Part shown: piece by piece, positions 8,004 to 16,177 of the stretch
How positions within the stretch are numbered: the first letter of the stretch is position 1
Layout: the number at the start of each line of letters is the position of its first letter
Source: Actinocorallia populi
GTDB lineage: Bacteria; Actinomycetota; Actinomycetes; Streptosporangiales; Streptosporangiaceae
Reading direction: 5' to 3'
DNA: 64,000 nucleotides
NCBI RefSeq assembly: GCF_002995495.1
Contig: NZ_PVZV01000002.1
Location: 1 to 64,000 of the forward strand
Notes under the pieces: model-generated
Database searches by the model: none
Told to the model about the DNA's origin: nothing
Seen by the model: only the letters and a program-made list of their open reading frames with translations
Made by a program: the position numbers and the translations under genes

Positions 8004-8072
8004 CTCCGGGGTTCACAGGACATTCACCCGGCATGGTCGCCGCTGCGCGTGTCCGAAGGGTGAACCCCGGAG
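8004..8072 (-). repeat. 13-bp inverted repeat in sulfotransferase-GT4 gap
   Basis: Bases 8004-8016 (ctccggggttcac) and 8060-8072 (gtgaaccccggag) are perfect complements separated by 43 bp. In the minus-strand transcript this long-loop stem would lie between the sulfotransferase stop and the GT4 start. It could be a termination/attenuation hairpin or a paired regulator site; no T-run follows. Confidence 0.55.
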
Positions 8073-8084
8073 GGCCGGAGTCTG

Positions 8085-8939
8085 TCAGTCCAGGTAGCCC
8101 CAGAGCTTGCAGATCTCCTGCAGCTGCGGGTCGATGTCGTCGATGCCGGGCAGGGGCCGGGCCTTCTGCACCTGGCCGGACTTGATGTTGGCGCTCCAGT
8201 CGCCGAAGACCGGCTTGATCGGGCCGTGGTCCTGGGCGCCGTAGTCGAGCATGGAGGCCTCCCACTCCACGCCGAGGTACTCGCAGATCCGCTGGGTCTG
8301 GGCGGCCGGGTCGGCGGTGAGGTCCTCGTAGCGCACGGCGAGGCCCTTGAGGTTCTGGCGGGCCTGCTCGACGCCGTTGACGTAGTTGAAGACCTCCTTG
8401 ACCACCGCGTCCTTCTCGGCGCCCTTGCGGCGGTTGAGCACCGACTCGACGACGGACTGCGGGTGGCGCTGCAGGAAGATGTAGCGGGCCTGCGGCCAGG
8501 CCGAGGAGATGCGGCGCCAGATCAGCGCGTTGGCCGGGGTCTTGTCGACCACGATGCGCTTGCCGCTGCGCTCGAGCTCGTGGTGCAGGACCCGGTCCCA
8601 CAGCAGGTGCTCGAGCTCTTTGCGGCTCAGTCCGATGGCGTCCATGATGTTCTCGGTGTACTCCCGGCTGGGGCGTACCTCGAGCGTGCGCAGGTGGAGT
8701 TCGTGCGGCGCACGGATCTGGGAGTGGGTGTTCAGCAGTACGCGCAGCAGGGTCGACCCCGACCGGACGGACGAAAGAACGAAGACCGGCGATGGAACCA
8801 GCCTGTTGCCGCTGCTGCGGTCGGGCAGCAGGACTTTGCGCTTGGGCTTGACCCCCGGTGGCCTGAGAGCCTCGGCGAGGTGTTCCGTACGGCGGCGAAT
8901 GGCCCGCTTCACTGCGGTGCTGCGCTGTGCTTCCTGCAT
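8085..8939 (-). CDS. Sulfotransferase family protein
   Basis: A 284-residue PAPS-dependent transferase. The 5'-phosphosulfate loop is FVLSSVRSGSTLLRVLL near residues 53-69 (the RSGST form of the P-loop), and the 3'-phosphate block is IFLQRHPQSVVES near 150. The VVDKTP segment between them supplies the usual catalytic-region Lys/Thr. The remaining C-terminal half (VRYEDLTADP, CEYLGVEW) is typical of Sulfotransfer_1/3 proteins. It is cytoplasmic; no signal peptide or membrane helix is visible. It neighbours a GT4 and a sulfatase, so sulfation of a cell-surface glycan is the natural reading. The acceptor is unknown. Confidence 0.88.
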   Translation of the reverse strand: MQEAQRSTAVKRAIRRRTEHLAEALRPPGVKPKRKVLLPDRSSGNRLVPSPVFVLSSVRSGSTLLRVLLNTHSQIRAPHELHLRTLEVRPSREYTENIMDAIGLSRKELEHLLWDRVLHHELERSGKRIVVDKTPANALIWRRISSAWPQARYIFLQRHPQSVVESVLNRRKGAEKDAVVKEVFNYVNGVEQARQNLKGLAVRYEDLTADPAAQTQRICEYLGVEWEASMLDYGAQDHGPIKPVFGDWSANIKSGQVQKARPLPGIDDIDPQLQEICKLWGYLD

Positions 8940-9055
8940 CCCTCAAGTCCCCGGTCAGTGTGCCTCGCAGGAGACGATAGCGACACATTGGACAATTTTG
9001 GACTGGCTCTGGTGAACGTTGCTGAATGTTAACTGAGAAACGTGCAACCCGGATC

Positions 9056-10618
9056 CTAGTCCAGGGGTCGCCATGATCGCTTCAGATAGCGTTCGCCACG
9101 CCTGACGAGTGCCGGACGGGCCTTGGCGAGGTTGTGCCTCTCCCCGGGGTCCTTGTTCAGGTTGTAGAGCTCGTACGTCCACTTCCCGCCGGGCGTGGAG
9201 TACTCCGTGCCCGGCGCGAAGCCGATCAGCTTCCACTCGTCGAACCGGACCGCCGCGGCGCAGCGCCTCCCCTTGCCCCGCTCCTCGGCCCGGTGGCTCT
9301 TGGTGGAGCCGGCGTGCAGCCTCAGCCAGTAAAGGTACTCGTGCCGTGGCGCCTTTCCGGTGCCGGTCCACACCCTCCGCAGGGAGAGGCCGTCGTTCTT
9401 CGGGGCCTTGATCCCGGCGAAGTCGGCGAAGGTGGCCATCAGGTCGTACTGGACGGTCGGGTGGGTGGTGCGCTTCCTGGCGGTCCTGCGCAGCAGCTTG
9501 GGCGACCAGACGATGAACGGGATCCGGATGCCGCCCTCGTAGAGGTTGCGCTTGAGGCCGCGGTAGGGGCCCGCGGCGTCGAAGAACCGGGGCCGGACGC
9601 CGTCCTCCTCGTGCGGCCCGTTGTCGGAGGTGAAGACCACGATGGTGTCGTCGGCCAGGCCGAGCCTGCGCAGCTCGTCCAAGAGCACGCCGACGTACCC
9701 GTCGAGCTGGGAGACCTGGGCGGCGTGCGCCTTGTCCTGGCGCCGCCAGTCCTTGCCCCGGTACTGGCCGAGTCCGGCGGACACGGACGGGGCGTGCGGC
9801 AGCGGCAGGGTGAGCATCAGCAGGAAGGGCTGGCCCTGCCGGTCGGCGTCGCGCAGGAAGGTCAGCGCCCGCTGCATGATCAGGCCGGGCCCGTAGATCG
9901 GCCCGTTGTCGCCGGAGTTGCCCGGCAGCTGGTAGCGCTGGCCGTTGTCCCACAGGAACTCCGGGTAGTAGCGCTTGGCCATGTGGTGGGTCATGTACCC
10001 GAAGAAGTCGGTGAACCCGCGGGCGTTGGGGTTGGTGTTGTTGTTGCCGGCGTTCGGGCCGAAGCCCCACTTGCCGAACAGGCCGGTGCGGTAGCCGTTC
10101 GCCTGGAGCATCTCGGCGATCGTCGGCTCGTTCGCGCCCAGCGGGATCTCGCCCTCCTTGGGCGGGTTGCGGCGCACGGCGCTGTGCCCGCTGTGCAGGC
10201 CGGTGAGCAGCGAGGCGCGGGAGGGGGCGCAGACCGGCGCGGAGGCGTAGGCGTCGGTGAACCGCAGGCCCTCCCGGGCCATCCGGTCGATCCGCGGGGT
10301 CCTGATCTTCTTCTGGCCGTAGCAGCCGAGCTGCCCGAATCCCAGGTCGTCGGCGAGGATCAGCACGAAGTTGGGGCGCTTGGCCAGGGTCTGGCCCTGG
10401 CCGGGCTGGGGAGCGGCCTGCGGCTCGGCCTGCGGCGCCTGGGGGGCGAGGGGGCGCCGCCCGTCGGCCTGCGGGGCGAGCGCGGTCATGCTCTCGGTGC
10501 CTCCCCGCGCCCGCGGCCCGGCGGGGGCGCCGCCGTCGCGGGTCGGCCATGCCGCGAAGGCCGCCGCACCGGCCGCCAGCACGCCCGTGCTCAGCAGGAA
10601 ACGCCGCCTGTCAGACAA
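9056..10618 (-). CDS. Tat-exported arylsulfatase-type sulfatase
   Basis: A 520-residue alkaline-phosphatase-superfamily sulfatase. The N-terminus has a twin-arginine signal (DRRRFLLSTGVLAAGAAAFA) followed by a Pro/Gln-rich linker to about residue 80. The metal pair DD sits at 90-91, and the formylglycine motif is C130-A-P-S-R with the expected xxLLTG after it. Further motifs are GKWG, FTSDNGPH and the C-terminal KWTYELYNLNKDPGE. It should hydrolyse sulfate esters outside the membrane and needs formylglycine-generating enzyme, absent from the window. It is next to a sulfotransferase gene, pointing to turnover of a sulfated surface glycan. Confidence 0.92.
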   Translation of the reverse strand: MSDRRRFLLSTGVLAAGAAAFAAWPTRDGGAPAGPRARGGTESMTALAPQADGRRPLAPQAPQAEPQAAPQPGQGQTLAKRPNFVLILADDLGFGQLGCYGQKKIRTPRIDRMAREGLRFTDAYASAPVCAPSRASLLTGLHSGHSAVRRNPPKEGEIPLGANEPTIAEMLQANGYRTGLFGKWGFGPNAGNNNTNPNARGFTDFFGYMTHHMAKRYYPEFLWDNGQRYQLPGNSGDNGPIYGPGLIMQRALTFLRDADRQGQPFLLMLTLPLPHAPSVSAGLGQYRGKDWRRQDKAHAAQVSQLDGYVGVLLDELRRLGLADDTIVVFTSDNGPHEEDGVRPRFFDAAGPYRGLKRNLYEGGIRIPFIVWSPKLLRRTARKRTTHPTVQYDLMATFADFAGIKAPKNDGLSLRRVWTGTGKAPRHEYLYWLRLHAGSTKSHRAEERGKGRRCAAAVRFDEWKLIGFAPGTEYSTPGGKWTYELYNLNKDPGERHNLAKARPALVRRGERYLKRSWRPLD

Positions 10619-10776
10619 GTGAGGACTCCTGGGTTTTGCGGGGGGACCGGAGGAAGTTTAGCGACAACTCGCGGGGCGGCGATTGTTCAACGGCATCGAC
10701 GACCTCCGTTGGCCTTCCGTTCATCCGTGGATGCCATGTTGGGCATCTGGTACTCGATCCGACGCTTTGAGGGCGC
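10619..10776. promoter_or_regulatory. Divergent sulfatase / transferase promoter gap
   Basis: This 158-bp gap separates the sulfatase start from the divergent sialyl/polysialyltransferase-like gene. It holds one short inverted repeat, gatgcc-atgttg-ggcatc at 10730-10747, about 30 bp upstream of the plus-strand gene. Nothing else stands out, and no promoter hexamers are convincing. Confidence 0.35.
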
Positions 10777-11742
10777 ATGACTGATCTGGCCTGGGCGGAG
10801 TCGCCACTGCAGCTCCTGTCCGCCCTGGAGGCCCGGCACGCCGGCCTGCTGGGGCCGGTGCAGGTGCGCGTGCGCCCCGGATCGCACGCGTTGCACGCTA
10901 CCGCCCGAGAAGTGATCAGGTTGGGGTTGTCACCGAAAACCGACCTGATCTTCACGGAAAAGATCGGGCGGACCAGGAGCACGGGGGCGATCGGCGACGC
11001 CTTCTCCGGCCGCGCCCAGGCCGGGCTGCTGGCGCACCGGGCGCCGGAGCGGATCGTCCTGCTGGACGACGGGCTGGCCACCCTCCACCTGCTCGGCCTG
11101 CTGTGCGGGCCGTGGAAGCAGCCGCTGGTGCGGGCGAGGGCGCGGCCGGGCCGGCTCAGGCGCGCCTTCTCCGGGCTGGCCGGCCGCCGCCTGCGCTCGC
11201 TCGCCCACCGGGGCAGGGTGACGTTCTTCACCGCGCTCCCCGTGCCCGCGCCGCTGCTCGCCCGCGCCCGCAGGGTCGGCATCCCGGTCGTCTCCCACGA
11301 CTTCGCCTGGCTGCGCACCCTGCCGGCCGCGCCGCCGCCGGAGCAGCGGTCCGTGGTGCTGGGCACCTCGCTGGTCGCCAACGGGCTGGTCCACCGGAGC
11401 GCCTACCTGGGGTGGCTGAGCGGGGTCACCGCGCGCGAGCCGGTGGCCTACTACCCGCACCGGCGCGAGTGCCCCGAGGTGCTGGAACTGCTGCGGGAGG
11501 ACCCCGCGGTCACCCTGGTCGAGGAGGACCTGCCGGTGGAGCTGAGCCTGCGCGGCCTCACCCCCGAGCACCGGGTGCTCAGCCTGCCCTCCACCGCCCT
11601 GACCTCGCTGCGCGTCCTGCACGGGCCGGGCGGCCCCGTCATCGAGGGCGTCGGTGTCCCCGCGCGGTGGTGGACCGAGCGGGCCGACCCCGCGCTGCGC
11701 ACCCACCTGAGCCTCTTCGTCCTGGGTCCGGAGTTCGCTTGA
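10777..11742 (+). CDS. Sialyl/polysialyltransferase-like glycosyltransferase
   Basis: A 321-residue protein with features of the bacterial sialyltransferase/polysialyltransferase (GT52 / A-2_8-polyST) group. It opens with WAESPLQLLSALEARHAG, the hallmark SPLQLLNALEA-like strand. RIVLLDDGLAT supplies the acidic loop, YYPHRRE the catalytic-type His region, and SLPSTALTSLRVL the CMP-binding Ser/Thr block. These are family patterns seen by eye, without alignment. The next gene overlaps it by 4 bp (TTGA), so the two are translated together. Given neuA and neuB nearby, the donor is likely a CMP-nonulosonic acid. Confidence 0.68.
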   Translation: MTDLAWAESPLQLLSALEARHAGLLGPVQVRVRPGSHALHATAREVIRLGLSPKTDLIFTEKIGRTRSTGAIGDAFSGRAQAGLLAHRAPERIVLLDDGLATLHLLGLLCGPWKQPLVRARARPGRLRRAFSGLAGRRLRSLAHRGRVTFFTALPVPAPLLARARRVGIPVVSHDFAWLRTLPAAPPPEQRSVVLGTSLVANGLVHRSAYLGWLSGVTAREPVAYYPHRRECPEVLELLREDPAVTLVEEDLPVELSLRGLTPEHRVLSLPSTALTSLRVLHGPGGPVIEGVGVPARWWTERADPALRTHLSLFVLGPEFA

Positions 11743-12893
11743 GACTGCTCGCCGTCGCCGACTCCGACTCGTACCTGAAGTGGGCGGCCGCCCTGCTGCG
11801 CGGGCTGCCCGGCGAGCACCGCCTGGTGGTGGTGCGCTCGCCGATCACGCCGTCTGCCGGGCAGCGCCGGGCGGCGGTCGGCGGCGTCGGGGACGGGCGC
11901 GGCGGCGTCCGGGTCCCCGAGGTGGTCACCGCCCGGCGGCTGCGGGCGCTGCTGCGCGGGTACGACCCCGACGCCGTGCTCCTGGCCTGCACGGGGCCGG
12001 TCGTGCGGGCGCTGTCCCCGTGGGTGTCGCGGGACCGGCGCCGGGTCCTGGTGACCGGGCTGCCGGGGATCTCGGTGCCCGCGAGCGAGAAGGCCTGGCG
12101 GCTGCGCGCCGCCGCCGACCTGTTCGTGGTGCACAGCGGGCGGGAGGTCGCCGAGTTCGACGCGATCGCCCGCGACCTGGGGCTGCCCGGCCGCACGGTG
12201 CGGGCCACGCTGCCGTTCCTGCACGACGCCGCGGAGGCCGCCGGGCCCCGCGACCGGATCGTCTTCGCCACCCAGGCCAAGGTCCCCGAACGGCGCGAGG
12301 AGCGCGAGCGCATCCTGTACGCGCTGGCCGACCTGGCGCGGGCGCGGCCCGAGCTGAGCGTGGTGGTGAAGCTGCGGGCCAGGGCGGGGGAGGAGCAGAC
12401 CCACCGCGAGGACCTGCACTACGAGACGCTGTGGCGCGAGATGCCGGTCGACCACGGGCTGCTGCGCTTCGACGCGGGCCCGATGCACGCCCAGCTGGCC
12501 CGCGCCGCCGGTTTCACGACGGTGAGCTCGACCGCCGCGCTTGAGGCGATCGCCGCCGGGGTCCCGCTGCTGGTGCTGTCGGACTTCGGGGTCGGCGCGA
12601 AGACGATCAACCTGGTCTTCGAGGGCAGCGGCCTGCTCGGCACCCTGGACGAGCTGGTGCGCAGCCGGTTCCGCGGCCCGGACGCGGCGTGGTGCGCGGA
12701 GAACTACTTCCACCCCGAGGCCGAGAACGACTGGGTGCCGCGGCTGGCGGAGCTGGTGGCCGGGGCGGCGGATCTGCCGCGCCCCGCCGGGGACCCGGGA
12801 GGCAGGTGGGCCAGGACCCGGGCGTCGCTGCGGGTGGAGCTGCCCCCGGCGGCCTACCGCGGGGCGCTGCGGCTGCGCCGCGCCCTGCGCTGA
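11739..12893 (+). CDS. DUF6716-like putative glycosyltransferase
   Basis: A 384-residue protein begun at a TTG that overlaps the preceding stop. The start is supported by the immediate coding-like sequence LLAVADSDSYLKWAAALL and by the tight coupling. The pattern looks like the DUF6716 family, annotated as GT-B-type transferases and often found beside polysialyltransferase-like genes. Visible elements are GLPGISVPASEKAW, LPFLHDA, VVVKLRARAGEEQTHRE and SSTAALEAIAAGVPLLVLSDFG; the last resembles a nucleotide-binding C-domain. It is cytoplasmic, without membrane helices. The family assignment is from recall, and the specificity is unknown. Confidence 0.65.
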   Translation: MRLLAVADSDSYLKWAAALLRGLPGEHRLVVVRSPITPSAGQRRAAVGGVGDGRGGVRVPEVVTARRLRALLRGYDPDAVLLACTGPVVRALSPWVSRDRRRVLVTGLPGISVPASEKAWRLRAAADLFVVHSGREVAEFDAIARDLGLPGRTVRATLPFLHDAAEAAGPRDRIVFATQAKVPERREERERILYALADLARARPELSVVVKLRARAGEEQTHREDLHYETLWREMPVDHGLLRFDAGPMHAQLARAAGFTTVSSTAALEAIAAGVPLLVLSDFGVGAKTINLVFEGSGLLGTLDELVRSRFRGPDAAWCAENYFHPEAENDWVPRLAELVAGAADLPRPAGDPGGRWARTRASLRVELPPAAYRGALRLRRALR

Positions 12894-12912
12894 GCCCGCC
12901 GCTGGGACCCGG

Positions 12913-13866
12913 TCAGATCCGGACGCCCAGCAGCTCCTCGAACAGCTCCTGCCGGTAGACGCCCATCGCGGGCAGCACCTCGGCGCGCAGCTCCGGCGGC
13001 ACCGCCAGCATCGTGGCACGGGCGCGGTCGGCCAGCTCCACCCGCAGCGGCGGGCTGAGCCGCTCCCGGCGGGTCAGGTGGTAGCCGATCATGGCGAAGT
13101 AGTTGCGGACGGCCTTGGCGGCGAACCGCTCGGCCTCGGGGTCGGCGGCCAGTTCGGCCAGCACCAGGTCGAAGGCGTCGAAGAAGTGCAGCTGGCGGGC
13201 GTCCCCGATCCGGGTGAGGGCGCCCTCGCGGTGGCGCCGGTAGAAGACGCCGCGCAGCGGGACCACCGCGTAAGAGGAGGCCTGGCGGTACAGCCGCCAG
13301 AACCAGGGGCGGTCCTCGGCGGTGTGGAGTTCGGGGGCGAAGTGCAGCAGGCCGCGGTCGGCCAGCCGCCGGTCGTAGATCCCGGCCCAGGTGTAGGGGT
13401 AGTCGACCATGGAGGGCTGGGAGACCGGCAGGATGCCGTCGCGGGGGTCGAGCACCTCCCGCAGCCTGCCCTGCGGGGGGCGGCGCGGCTGCCGCCGCCG
13501 TCCGGTGACCCTGATGTGGTCGCAGACCACGAAGTCGCAGCCGAGCCCGGCGATCGCGGCGACCAGTTCGGCCAGGTAGCCCGGCCGGATCCAGTCGTCG
13601 CCGTCGAGGTAGGTCAGGTAGCGGCCGGAGGCCTCGGCCAGGCCGGTGTTGCGGGCCGCGCCGGGCCCCAGGGCCGCGGCGTGGCGGATGAGCCGCAGGC
13701 CCGGCACCCCCGCGCCGGCCACCAGGTCGGCGGTCCGGTCGCGGGAGGCGTCGTCGACCACGAGGAACTCGAAGTCGGGACGGGTGTTGCGGCACAGGGA
13801 CCGCAGCAGGTCGGGCACGTACCGCTCCACGTCGCGGACCGGCACGACGACCGACAGCGTGGTCAC
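12913..13866 (-). CDS. Family 2 glycosyltransferase (copy A)
   Basis: A 317-residue GT-A enzyme. The fold signature TLSVVVPVRDVERYV starts at residue 3, VVDDASRDRT follows, and the metal motif is in YLDGDDW near residue 90. The HTAEDRPWFWRL block is the acceptor-side ED motif. It is the last gene of the neuA-neuB operon and overlaps the polysialyltransferase-like gene by 4 bp (ATGA). It is a clear paralogue of the GT2 two genes upstream in the same operon: both contain LHFFDAFDLVLAELAADPE and end in ELLGV. It may add the alternating sugar of a heteropolymer. Confidence 0.88.
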   Translation of the reverse strand: MTTLSVVVPVRDVERYVPDLLRSLCRNTRPDFEFLVVDDASRDRTADLVAGAGVPGLRLIRHAAALGPGAARNTGLAEASGRYLTYLDGDDWIRPGYLAELVAAIAGLGCDFVVCDHIRVTGRRRQPRRPPQGRLREVLDPRDGILPVSQPSMVDYPYTWAGIYDRRLADRGLLHFAPELHTAEDRPWFWRLYRQASSYAVVPLRGVFYRRHREGALTRIGDARQLHFFDAFDLVLAELAADPEAERFAAKAVRNYFAMIGYHLTRRERLSPPLRVELADRARATMLAVPPELRAEVLPAMGVYRQELFEELLGVRI

Positions 13867-15212
13867 GGGTCGCGGTCCAGGCCCGCGGCCTCGAAGGCGC
13901 GGGCGGCGATCTTACGCCTGCGGCTGCGCGGCGGGAGCGCGGTGGCCAGCAGGGTGCGCTTGGCCGGGGACAGCCCGCCGGGCAGGGCCAGCGCGGTCAG
14001 CCTGCGCTTCTTGAAGTAGCGCATCATCTCGCCCGTGCCGTGCTCGGCCAGGAACGCGGCAGCCTCCTTGCGCCGCTCGGGCAGGGAGGCGGCGCGCATC
14101 GCGTACGCCACCGCCACCAGCAGCGCGCGCAGGTCGGGCACCGACTTCAGGAGCGGCTCGCCGAGCGTCCCGTCCTCGGCCAGATGCGGCACCGTCGCGT
14201 CGATGATGGTCACCGGCACGCGGTTGCTGTTCTGGTAGGGGGCCAGGCGCTGGAGCAGCAGGCCGGTGCCCACGGTGGCGGCGGGGATCCCGTGGTAGCG
14301 GGACGCGGTGACCAGCGCGGTGGAGAAGCAGCCGACGATCAGTGATGGCCGAAGCGCCGCGCACCAGGTCTCCGCCGGTACCGCAGCGTCGAGGACCAGG
14401 AGCCGGACGCCCAGCCGTGCCGCCTCGCGGGCCAGCCGGTCGCCCGTCCGCACCGGACTGGAGGGGTGGGGCTTGAACAGCACTGTCGTGTGCCCTCGGG
14501 CCACGACGCCACGCAGCATCGCCACATGGAGCTCATCTTCCTCCTGCTCGCTCAGGATCTCCAGTGCCGCCAGGTACTGACCGACCAGCAGCGCCCCCGC
14601 CTCGAGCCCGTCAGCAGGGGGCACGGGCGGGTTCAGCTTGTGGAGAACGGCGGTGAAGGCGTCGTCCGGGATGAGCTCGCAGGACACGCCGTGCTCGCTC
14701 AGCAGCAGCGGGGTGAGCCCCGCCACCAGGTCCAGGTGCAGCAGCCGGGTGACGCGGCTGCCCACCCCGTCGGGCAGCCCGTCCCTGGTCGGCCCGTAGC
14801 TCATCAGCCCGTCGGCGTACACCGTGATCAGCGCCTCGGAGAAGATCGAGGTCAGCGCCCTGGCCGGCGGGGCGGCGATCGTCTCGACGGCCAGCTCCAG
14901 CGGCTCGTCGGCCAGGCCCCAGCGCTCGCGGAAGAGGCGCTCCCACAACATGAGCTCCTCGCCGCGCGGCATCCAGCCGGACGGGTGCAGCGGGCTGATC
15001 TCGGCGTTCCAGGAGCGCACCTCGTCGAACCGGTCGCGCAGCGCGGCGAAGTCGGGCGAGAGGGTGAGGTCGCGGCCCAGCTCGGGGATCGCGGTGTTGT
15101 CGCTGACCAGCAGCACGCGGCGGCGCCCGGGGGGCCCGAACCGCCCGGCGTCGATCGCCGCGGCGACGGTCATCGCGCCGAACAGCGTGGAGGCGACGAA
15201 GATCTGGGTCAT
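13863..15212 (-). CDS. Polysialyltransferase family glycosyltransferase
   Basis: A 449-residue protein resembling bacterial alpha-2,8-polysialyltransferases (GT38 / A-2_8-polyST). Two signature blocks are visible: the HP motif in VLFKPHPSSPVRTG, where the His is the catalytic type, and the CMP-binding Ser/Thr motif in GCFSTALVTASRYHG. The N-terminus IFVASTLFGAMTVAAAI matches the strand that opens this family. The frame continues upstream inside the preceding gene, but the ATG at 15212 overlaps the GT2 stop (ATGA), which decides the start. It would build a nonulosonic-acid chain from CMP-activated sugar made by the first two genes of the operon. Confidence 0.78.
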   Translation of the reverse strand: MTQIFVASTLFGAMTVAAAIDAGRFGPPGRRRVLLVSDNTAIPELGRDLTLSPDFAALRDRFDEVRSWNAEISPLHPSGWMPRGEELMLWERLFRERWGLADEPLELAVETIAAPPARALTSIFSEALITVYADGLMSYGPTRDGLPDGVGSRVTRLLHLDLVAGLTPLLLSEHGVSCELIPDDAFTAVLHKLNPPVPPADGLEAGALLVGQYLAALEILSEQEEDELHVAMLRGVVARGHTTVLFKPHPSSPVRTGDRLAREAARLGVRLLVLDAAVPAETWCAALRPSLIVGCFSTALVTASRYHGIPAATVGTGLLLQRLAPYQNSNRVPVTIIDATVPHLAEDGTLGEPLLKSVPDLRALLVAVAYAMRAASLPERRKEAAAFLAEHGTGEMMRYFKKRRLTALALPGGLSPAKRTLLATALPPRSRRRKIAARAFEAAGLDRDP

Positions 15213-16177
15213 GCGGTCACCCCCAGCAGCTCGGTGAAGAGTCGCTCGCGTTCCGGTCCGAGCCCCGGCATCACCTCGGCCAGGTGGTCGGCGGGGAACG
15301 CCGCGACGGTGGCCTTGGCGCGGGCCCGCAGGCGCCGCTGGAGCAGCGGGCTGAGCCGGCGGCGCTCGTTCAGGTGGAAGGCGATCATCGCGCAGTAGTT
15401 GCGGATGGCCTTGGTGCGGAACCGCTCGCCCTCGGGGTCGGCCGCCAGCTCGGCCAGAACCAGGTCGAAGGCGTCGAAGAAGTGCAGCTGCCGCTCGTCG
15501 CCGACCTTGGTGAGGGAGCCGGCCACCTCGCGCCGGTAGAACGGCCCCCACAGCGAGACGACCGCGTAGGACTCGGCCTTCAGGTGCAGCCGCCAGGTCC
15601 AGGGGCGGTCCTCGCAGGTGAGCAGCTGCTCGTCGAACAGCAGCGTCCCCGCCTCGAACAGCTCCCGCCGGTAGGCGCCCGACCAGGCGTTCGGGTAGTC
15701 GACCATGGCCCGCCCGTGCACGGGCAGGATGCCGTCCCGCGGTTTGAGCGGGGTGCCGCGCACCCCCATGGGCGCGCGGTCGGGCACCCGGCGTCTGCCG
15801 AAGACCTTGATGTGGTCGACCTTGACGTAGTCGCAGCCGAGCCGGTCCATCGCGGCGGCGAGCTCGCCGAAGTAACCGGGCCGGACGTAGTCGTCGCCGT
15901 CCAGGAAGGTGAGGTACCGGCCGGAGGACGCGCGCATTCCGGCGTTCCGCGCCCCGCTGAGCCCGGCCGCCTTCTCGTGCCGGATCACCTCGACCCGCTC
16001 CAGCCTGGGCCGGAACTGCTCGATGAGGTCGGGAGTGCGGTCGGTGGACCCGTCGTCCACCAGGATGAACTCCACCTCCTCCGAGACGTTCCGGACCAGG
16101 CTCGTCAGCATGTCGCCGGCGTACCGCTCCACGTTGTGCATGGGGACGATGACCGAGAGAGCCGTGGAACCGCTCAA
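15209..16177 (-). CDS. Family 2 glycosyltransferase (copy B)
   Basis: A 322-residue GT-A enzyme. The start is a TTG overlapping the neuB stop (TTGA), giving LSGSTALSVIVPMHNVERY; no ATG fits. VDDGSTDRTPDLI and FLDGDDYV carry the nucleotide and metal motifs, and LTCEDRPWTWRL is the ED motif. It is paralogous to copy A two genes downstream, sharing long near-identical DNA near the HFFDAFDLVLAELAADPE codons. Its place directly behind neuB and ahead of the polysialyltransferase-like gene, with overlaps on both sides, indicates a shared pathway. Confidence 0.87.
   Translation of the reverse strand: MSGSTALSVIVPMHNVERYAGDMLTSLVRNVSEEVEFILVDDGSTDRTPDLIEQFRPRLERVEVIRHEKAAGLSGARNAGMRASSGRYLTFLDGDDYVRPGYFGELAAAMDRLGCDYVKVDHIKVFGRRRVPDRAPMGVRGTPLKPRDGILPVHGRAMVDYPNAWSGAYRRELFEAGTLLFDEQLLTCEDRPWTWRLHLKAESYAVVSLWGPFYRREVAGSLTKVGDERQLHFFDAFDLVLAELAADPEGERFRTKAIRNYCAMIAFHLNERRRLSPLLQRRLRARAKATVAAFPADHLAEVMPGLGPERERLFTELLGVTA

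Noticed and set aside
15213-15551. Upstream extension of the polysialyltransferase-like protein
   Set aside because: It overlaps the GT2 coding region in another frame; the ATGA overlap gives a natural start.
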